Origin: Calycina herbarum
Lineage: Eukaryota; Ascomycota; Leotiomycetes; Helotiales; Pezizellaceae
NCBI GenBank assembly: GCA_001414485.1
Contig: LLEY01000149.1
Location: forward strand, 96,441-160,440
Direction of reading: 5' to 3'
Length of the DNA stretch: 64,000 bases
Positions 57,729 to 64,000 of this stretch are shown here, in pieces. The number at the start of each line of letters is the position of its first letter. The stretch's first letter is position 1. The notes beneath the pieces were generated by a model that was not told where the DNA came from, did no database searches, and saw only the letters and a list, made by a program, of their open reading frames with translations. The position numbers were made by a program, and so were the translations under genes.

Positions 57729-59813
57729 CTACACCGGCAAATTGACATACTTATTCACCAAACAGATCGTGGTCCCCACAACTCCCGGATCACTCTCCGA
57801 AGTAACAGTCAACTTCACCGTGCCAAACTGCGCCGCATCATCCGTCGCAGAAACAGCAGCAGAAACCGTAACCGACTTGCCAAATTCCACAGCTGTCAAT
57901 TCATTTGGCAATGTAACATTCCATCCACTGCCTTCAACCGTAGCCTTCAGACGATAAACATCCGATTTGAGATAAGCTGATACATCTTCTGGGTGTCCAG
58001 CTTTCTCGGCTGCGGATGAGTAGGTGCCGCTGTTGAAGAGTTGGAATGAACAGGTGATTCCCTTTTTCAAGGGAGCGCTGAGCCCTCCTCTTGCGAGACC
58101 GGGGAGGACAATGGCTCCATGTTTGTGAGGATTGGTGGTATTAGAAGCCGTTGAACGGACTGCAGTTGTGTATGAGAGTATTCCACTTGCGTCGCGATGG
58201 ATATCAATGATATAAAAATGCAGACCGTTTGCAGTATCAGCGTACTCGAACTCACTTCCGGATCTCGAACCAGCATGGAATAGCGCATCGGCCAATTGTC
58301 GATAGTCTCCTAGAGTGACATATGAAGGTGTGCCATCGGGTCGGTAGAAATCAAGAATTTTGATATCTTGAGGATTCGCATCAATGGTCCATTGAAACAT
58401 CTCACCGACATCTTCTTTGCTCTTGCTTATCATAACTCCGTGATCTGGTGTGAAGGAGTCCGCGCCCATTCTGTCAATAACTTCAAGGAAATAGGCGTTA
58501 TATCCACCCCCATCACAAAATACATCAGTGTCAATACTGCATGCGGGAGAATTGTCGTTATTCATCTCGACTCTGACACCAAGTAGACCTGTGGCAGCGT
58601 CTACCGAACGGGCTGTAATTCTAGCTGTGATTGGACCAGAGGCAGGCAACGCTTCTCGCGACAGCTGGAGGATGCTCTCATTTCCAATGAGTCCGAGTTG
58701 AGCTTTATCCCGTATCGTATGGTGTGATCCCATAGAACCGCCCTCCTGAGCTGGAATTTGCCATCTTGTGTGAGGCCCTCCAGGCCCGTTGAAAGACCCA
58801 CGAGACATCATAGACCAAGGGCCAGTAAAAGCACGTCGTAGAGGTACGCCGTATGGGTTGTTGTAGTTGTCTCCAATACCCAACAGATGGCTACACTCAT
58901 GCGCGTACGTTGCCATCCCAGAGCTTTCCGCCTGCGTAGACGACCCGCCTCCGGCGTTAGGCCATATAGTAGAAGCAGCCGCAAAGGAAGACCACTCCAC
59001 ATATCTGGTTTTTGCGTAGTTAACATGCGATACATTGCTGCCGACTGGTGGTCCGAACGAATCTGGGATATCCTCTTTGGTCTGAAATTTCATCTCTCCA
59101 AATTCTTGCCATGTCGACGACTCGTCCTGACCAGCGGAAAGAATAAAAACGAGCTCGAAAGAATCAGCAACAGCATCTCCAACCTCAGCACGCCATGCTC
59201 CAAGTGCATCATCTCGGATCTCAAAATTACATGGTGGCCCAGTTGGGCAAGAACCAAGATTCATCCAGTCATCAATTCCGTATTGATATGATAGCAATGG
59301 CAACCGATATGCCCCAAATGCAGTAAGATCCACCCCAAATCGCCCTTGTGAATCGCCCATCCAATATTCATGAAGGGTGTGTCCCTTGTTGAGTGTGCCA
59401 GGCTTATTCAGAAAATCTCGATAGAAAGCAGGTACAGCTTCTCGTGTGATGTTGCCTGCAGCTGGTTGCGGATTGTTGAAAATTGTTGCTCCAGTCGGTA
59501 AAGTGATCGTGAAAGGCTTGTCGGAATAATCGACAGTGACCAGTGCAATATTGAAATTTCGACTGGAACCTTTTCTGGAGGGGTCAGCCCATGTTGTATT
59601 TGGTGGAGATTTCCAGTCCGCCCAAGTCATATTCGCAGGATTTACCCAATTCTGGGGATCCAGTACTGCGAAGGGGTCGGCATTGATGGCCTCTGCCTCC
59701 ACATCACGTCGTTGGATGTTTGGCGCAGAATTGACATGTTGAACGAGCACCAATTGGGTCAGGACGACTCCCAGATTCTTCCAACTCGATCTAGGTGAGG
59801 TTAAGAGCTGCAT
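57729..59813 (-). CDS. secreted M6-type metalloprotease (immune inhibitor A-like)
   Basis: A single exon. The ATG at 59813 gives a signal peptide (MQLLTSPRSSWKNLGVVLTQ then LVLVQHVNSA) followed by a dibasic QRR, so it is preferred over the ATG at 59927, which adds 38 residues without changing the rest. The zinc site is YAHECSHLLGIGDNYNNP, HExxH with a downstream Gly and Asp, at about residue 305. Upstream are FNIALVTVDYSDKPF and LHEYWMGDSQGRFGV, and downstream WSMMSRGSFNGPG, the Met-turn region, as in the M6 family. The C-terminus has a beta-rich module (LKATVEGSGWNVTLPNELTA). About 694 residues. Likely function: extracellular protein degradation. It looks intact. Confidence 0.88.
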   Translation of the reverse strand: MQLLTSPRSSWKNLGVVLTQLVLVQHVNSAPNIQRRDVEAEAINADPFAVLDPQNWVNPANMTWADWKSPPNTTWADPSRKGSSRNFNIALVTVDYSDKPFTITLPTGATIFNNPQPAAGNITREAVPAFYRDFLNKPGTLNKGHTLHEYWMGDSQGRFGVDLTAFGAYRLPLLSYQYGIDDWMNLGSCPTGPPCNFEIRDDALGAWRAEVGDAVADSFELVFILSAGQDESSTWQEFGEMKFQTKEDIPDSFGPPVGSNVSHVNYAKTRYVEWSSFAAASTIWPNAGGGSSTQAESSGMATYAHECSHLLGIGDNYNNPYGVPLRRAFTGPWSMMSRGSFNGPGGPHTRWQIPAQEGGSMGSHHTIRDKAQLGLIGNESILQLSREALPASGPITARITARSVDAATGLLGVRVEMNNDNSPACSIDTDVFCDGGGYNAYFLEVIDRMGADSFTPDHGVMISKSKEDVGEMFQWTIDANPQDIKILDFYRPDGTPSYVTLGDYRQLADALFHAGSRSGSEFEYADTANGLHFYIIDIHRDASGILSYTTAVRSTASNTTNPHKHGAIVLPGLARGGLSAPLKKGITCSFQLFNSGTYSSAAEKAGHPEDVSAYLKSDVYRLKATVEGSGWNVTLPNELTAVEFGKSVTVSAAVSATDDAAQFGTVKLTVTSESDPGVVGTTICLVNKYVNLPV

Positions 59814-61599
59814 AATGGATCGAGGGGGTTGGATGGGAATGCAGGAACGACATCGAGAAATAATTTTGGGAAAACGCGTATTATACATGTAGCGGACGAA
59901 AACGGAAATCTTATCTGAAAGAACCAAATAGGAAAGTACGAAGGGTGTGCCAAGGGATCTTCGTATGCAGAGTATATCCCCTCACCTGATAGATGGCATT
60001 TATAAACCGAAGAAAAACCACTCCAAAGGGGGACCAGAAATCAAATAATAATATCAATTGAAATGAACAGGATTTTCTCTCGTGCAAAAAAAAAAACCGA
60101 GATCGAAATTGAGAGAGTTTTGTTTAATACTTGCCTTCAAAGGACGCTGTATTGGTACCTAGAAATAGAGCCAGGGGTAAATAAATTACCCCGCAGACAG
60201 CTTGTCCACTGCATGCGCATGTTACTACCTACCAAAATGAGTAACGGCTTGCCTGGCTTCGGGTATGGTAATATGGATAATTGCAAGAATGGGGCGCAAG
60301 GTACCTTACCAAATATAAGCCTTTCCGGATGTCGGCAAAGTCGGTCGGTTTCGAGGGTGGGACGATAGTGAAGCACGGGAGGAGTCTGCAACCCGAATAG
60401 CTGGCTTTCCACCAAGTCTGACTGACCATTCTGGGCAAATCTGCGAAGAGACATAGAACATCCCAGGTTATCAAACGGGGGGTTTTCTATCCTCATTCGC
60501 TCAACAAATTTGATCCCTCGCCCGTTGACAATGCAATTTAATCGGGGGCTGGTGTCTGCTGGACAATGCCATTCCCGGAAGCTGTGAAATTCGGTCGCAG
60601 AGCCTACTGTGATAAATCGTATGTCTGTCGTTTGGAAAGCTGCAGTCCCAATCAATGGATGGCGTTCTCGTAATCATCTTTGGCCATGGCCATTGTCGTT
60701 CGAGAGCTCGCTGAAATGGTGAGTTCGCAATAGAACTGTCCGTCATAAATTCCAACCAGACCACCTTGTATTCCAGATGCCATACATAGCATGCGATATC
60801 AAACATTCCCTCAAGAATCATCGTCTCGCATATCAGGGAGTGTTCAGGGTCGTTGATTCGGTAGGAATGGGGAGCTCGAATCGAGTCGATATTTCGAGGT
60901 TGTTATTCATGAAATCTACCGTCAGGTCAGCGTTGAACACGACGGGGGAGGAAGAATACTGCTTACATTTTCTCGGCTGGCGTTTTCTTGTAGACTTGAC
61001 CCCATTATGGAATTTCATTTCCAGCTCTCGCAATGGTTGGGTGGATCTTCGTGCTATTGTTGTGTCGTCGTGGCGAGGTGTTGTTGCTCCCCAGAGGATT
61101 CCAGTTCCACAGCCATGATGGGGCAAGTCGCGTATTTCGTCCAACTTCAACTTCATCAACCTCAACGTCATTTTCGTTTTGTGGCTTTCTATCTTTTTCT
61201 ATACTTCTATTGTGGAAGGCGTATCAGTTCGCAGTCTTGTTGTTTTATATATTCTTGCTTTGTTCCTTTAGCAGGCTGGTTTTAGCAAACCACAAGCAGT
61301 CTTGCTGGGTGGCTTGCAACTCTTCTGAAGCCCAAGTTGCAAATCAAGGTGCTTTGGTCTTTGCTTCACTGGAGATACTTTCTTTTTTGGGGGGGGGAAC
61401 ACATCGATTCCCTATGGACAGATGTGTCTATTGATGTATCTATTGATGTATCTATTGATGGATTTATCTATGGATTTATCTATGGTTTATCTATGGTTTA
61501 TCTATGGTTTATCTATGGTTTATCTATGGTTTATCTATGGTTTATCTATGGATGGGTTTATGGATGAATACAAATGGGTTCCAATATCTTCCAATAGCT
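59814..61599. other. unassigned; possible broken gene on minus strand and a minisatellite
   Basis: Minus-strand frames 60137-60655, 60501-60821 and 60833-61171 follow one another and may be pieces of one gene, but no family is recognised and I could not build a phase-consistent model. The tandem repeat at 61455-61560 is listed separately. Confidence 0.3.
61455..61560 (+). repeat. 11-bp minisatellite, unit TTTATCTATGG, about 8 copies
   Basis: The unit TTTATCTATGG repeats about eight times, preceded by GTATCTATTGAT copies of similar sequence. Because 11 is not a multiple of three, it reads open in all plus frames as a cycling YLWFIYGLSMV peptide; this explains the apparent ORFs here. Confidence 0.9.
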
Positions 61600-62636
61600 T
61601 TAACCTTGCGACCTATTCTTCGTCCACAACTTGTGAACGTGAGACCAACTTTGATATGGGTCAATCTTTCCTTCGGGACCGCCACCAATATTGTGAGACT
61701 CGTACCAGCTGAAAGCATTACTCAATGCAACCGCGCTTTCCCGCCCAAGTCGAAAGGATACCATTTCGTAACCCGGGTTCTGGATAAGCATTGCTGCAGG
61801 AACTGGTCTCCTAAGGTTCGTCATGTAGCACATGCACAGCATTCCGGTTGCGGGTGCTACCACTAGCGTGGTCTCATCGATCATTGAAAAGCCATCTGGA
61901 TTCTTGACAATGTTGAATTTCATGTACTCGGACAAGAACCTCTTGTCAATGCTTGAGAAGATTGGATCTTGAGCAAAGACGGGGAGTGGCTTGTTCGGCT
62001 CTACAAACCTAGTCAGTAACCCGTTACGATTGTGCATTTTGAGGACTTTGAGGACTTACCACCTAGATGTTGGCTCATGAAGTTGATGGCACTGACTTGG
62101 AATGCAGTCGCATCCGTCATCCAGTCCTCTGAAGGCTTGCCTGTTTGGAGGAAGTCGTTGTGGAGGCTCCCTGTTCCCAGTGCGACTATTTTCTTGATTT
62201 CGCCTCTTCTCAACCCATTGTTCAAGGCGTTACGGAGCATTGCATATTCCCTAGTTTGGATCCACCGACTTTGCTTTCTCTTGAACACTTGGTACATCTC
62301 GTCGACAGATTTTCTCGTGTAGTAATCTTGGGCAAGATATGCTGTTTGATGATTGGGGCCGACCCAGTGGCCATGGTCCCACAGTGCATCCTCCATTTTA
62401 TCCGTTACGTGGAGCCTTTTTCAAATTAGAGTTAGTTATGGTGTCCGGAAGGAAGGGTCGTTTACGTACTCGTTCATGTCAAACTTCCCTTGGATGGCCT
62501 GGTGGTACTTTACTTCTTGATCAGGAGACCAGCTGGCATATGGAAAAGCATCGATTCTCAATGGGGCTTCTCGGATGAACCTGCCATTGTAAAAGATCTT
62601 CATCCTTCCGGCCCCTAATTCATATGTATATCCCAT
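61600..62636 (-). CDS. SRR1-like domain protein (307 aa)
   Basis: Three exons in phase: 62470-62636, 62060-62415 and 61600-62000 (924 bases). The start MGYTYELGAGRMKIFYNGRF is the first ATG of the exon that fits; a longer upstream frame exists but is unlikely. The SRR1 core is IKKIVALGTGSLHNDF followed by DATAFQVSAINFMSQHLG and, across the second intron (GTAAGT...TTTGTAG), PNKPLPVFAQDPIFSSIDKR, then GFSMIDETTLVVAPATGMLC. SRR1 proteins were first described in plant light signalling and the yeast homologue Ber1; in filamentous ascomycetes this is a large family of unknown role. Splice junctions restore conserved residues, so I consider the gene functional. Confidence 0.85.
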
Positions 62637-63470
62637 GGTGTGTAGATTTGGTTTGTGTTTCGTATATTTCAAAGTGTAGTTTTCTTCGATGGCCAAGAGT
62701 GTGTTCCAAAATGTCGCTTTCTTCGTTGTTGATCGAGAGAACTCTCGGGGGAGAAGGATTCTTTTTATACTTTTCTGGCAGGCGTTTTGTGGCCTTGGGT
62801 GATTAGTATATTGGGGGTTCAATCGCAATTTCTGAATGTTAGAGTGCTTAAACAGTTGAATAAAAGAGTGACTCTTCTCTGCGAGTCTATACTTACTCAT
62901 CAAAATTTTTGCAAATGTGTAGGATTATACACGGGACTCATTTGATTTCCCAGCGAATAATCTCCGCGGGTTTTCTCAGGTAAGTGTATAGCCCGAGAGA
63001 CATAGAATAATCTCAGCTTTGATACACCAGTAAGGACGAGATCTGAATGTTTTAACTCCATCATGGCTGTTTCCGCCGCTTTCCTGTCTCTTCTGACCTA
63101 CCCTAGAGGTGGACAATGATAAGGGCAGTAGATACGTACCTGTCTACCTAGCTCGTTGTTTTATCTAGGTGATTCAAAGAACAATTCAGAGTATTGACCG
63201 AGGTGTTTTAGAACAACCAAGTTTCAAACTTTCTAAAGTAACTAGGGTAATACTCAGCTGTACTTAAAAGTTAAAACGAGGAGCTAGTTACTGCCGCTTT
63301 TCCTGTCCATCAGCAGCCACCATACGGGGGAATCCCCTCAAAATACATGATCCTGCTTCTCAAGACAAAATAATTGAGAAAATACAGAAAAATAGGCAGA
63401 CCAAGAGAAAAACTTTTTGCTGTATAGATTGTTCGGTCCAAATTCTTTATTAAACGTTTTATTGAAGGGA
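62637..63470. other. intergenic, upstream of the SRR1-like gene
   Basis: No gene recognised. Confidence 0.4.
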
Positions 63471-63479
63471 CCAGTGTGA

Positions 63480-63720
63480 GCAAGGAATACTCAGGTACTC
63501 AAGTAGTACTCTGAGTAGTGTGAGTAGAGTAGAGTAGAGTAGTACTTAAATCTCGGCTGAGTAGAGTAGAGTAGTTACTTATGACTACTCAAGTAGTACT
63601 CTGAGTAGTATACTATAAATAGAAATAAATAACTAAAGTACAAAGTAGTTATCCTTAAAGTCTATATCTTCATCCTTCTCCTCTTTCTTCTTTCTTTCTT
63701 CTTCAGTCTCTTCTTCTAGA
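63480..63720. repeat. simple-repeat tract: GAGTA units, duplicated 22-bp block and CT-rich run
   Basis: GAGTAGAGTAGAGTAG runs occur at about 63520 and 63560, and the block ACTCAAGTAGTACTCTGAGTAGT occurs twice (about 63497 and 63585). A TTCTTTCTTC-type pyrimidine tract follows at 63660-63720. Confidence 0.75.
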
Positions 63721-63799
63721 TAAAGGCCCTAGCTTTTCAGACTAATTATAGCCTTATTAGTAGGTAGATTAGTATTTAGAAGTGTTCTTTTTAAGCTAG

Positions 63800-64000
63800 A
63801 TAAATATTAGTATATATAACGTGCATGTATAGCGAACCGGCCAAACAAGCGAACCGGCCAACTGAAAACACACCTAAAATCGCGATTTTGACATTTTAAT
63901 ATCTTTACGAATTGTTGATTAAAAATTTCAAAATTAAAACTTTGATTTCATTACTATATAAATATAAAAGTTATAAAATGTAAGACTGAGGCTAATTTAT
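63800..64000 (+). mobile_element. possible 5' end of a DNA transposon cut by the window edge
   Basis: The sequence GCGAACCGGCCAA appears twice (63831 and 63849), followed by a palindromic AAAATCGCGATTTTGACA and an AT-rich leader. Repeated subterminal motifs next to TATA-rich DNA are common at Tc1/mariner or pogo-type ends. No transposase is in view. Confidence 0.35.

Noticed and set aside
61337..61866. three plus-strand frames with a YLWFIYGLS period
   Set aside because: They arise from the 11-bp minisatellite and run antisense to the SRR1-like exon.
1..64000. tRNA genes
   Set aside because: I scanned by eye for GGTTCGAATCC-like B boxes with a matching A box and found none; tRNAscan would be decisive.

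Overview
This window is nuclear DNA of a filamentous ascomycete (Pezizomycotina; by gene content probably Leotiomycetes, which I cannot prove without a search). The evidence is many short phase-consistent GT-AG introns of about 50-70 bp, a HET-domain heterokaryon incompatibility gene, secreted cysteine-rich proteins, a fungal hybrid histidine kinase, DUF6594, DUF6604-like and SRR1-like families, and a polyketide-type secondary-metabolite locus. No rRNA, tRNA or CRISPR array was seen.

Layout. 1-13 kb: an accessory stretch with a HET gene lacking an in-frame start, two paralogous small secreted proteins (5.3-6.1 kb frame-broken, 9.0-9.7 kb intact) around an AT-rich block that may be decayed transposon DNA, a secreted deaminase-like protein, and an F-box protein. 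13.5-14.8 kb: a four-exon deoxyribose-phosphate-aldolase-like gene with altered active-site residues. 16.1-18.3 kb: a DUF6594 segment joined in phase to a C2H2 finger, a retropepsin-like region and a coiled coil. 19.1-20.7 kb: an UNC93-like membrane transporter. 23.2-27.0 kb: a six-exon hybrid histidine kinase. 28.0-29.6 kb: noncoding DNA with a dense array of a degenerate GAGTAAGCYA motif. 30.0-31.6 kb: a VOC-like, Ser-rich membrane protein. 33.1-33.9 kb: EMG1/NEP1, the clearest housekeeping gene. 35.4-36.5 kb: a dead thioesterase. 36.7-37.7 kb: two inverted-repeat elements. 39.0-39.5 kb: a secreted jacalin-like protein, probably broken.

The centre of interest is 40.6-55.4 kb: a decayed secondary-metabolite cluster. 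It holds a LovB-like reducing polyketide synthase ending in a condensation domain (AT-DH-MT-KR-ACP-C, ketosynthase lost apart from its last residues), a cytochrome P450, a fragment of a rhodopsin-type membrane protein, a trans-acting enoyl reductase of the LovC type, and an MFS exporter. All enzyme and transporter genes carry stops or frameshifts. Several stops stand exactly where a tryptophan codon is expected (TGG to TGA or TAG), and a 4-bp insertion in the KR domain looks like a transposon excision footprint. The PKS and P450 lie on the minus strand, the ER and MFS on the plus strand. A DUF6604-like gene next to it (55.5-57.4 kb) is also frame-broken.

57.7-64 kb returns to apparently functional genes: a secreted M6-type metalloprotease and an SRR1-like protein, then simple repeats and a possible transposon end at the window edge. 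Exon boundaries were worked out by hand from splice motifs, reading-frame phase and family conservation.
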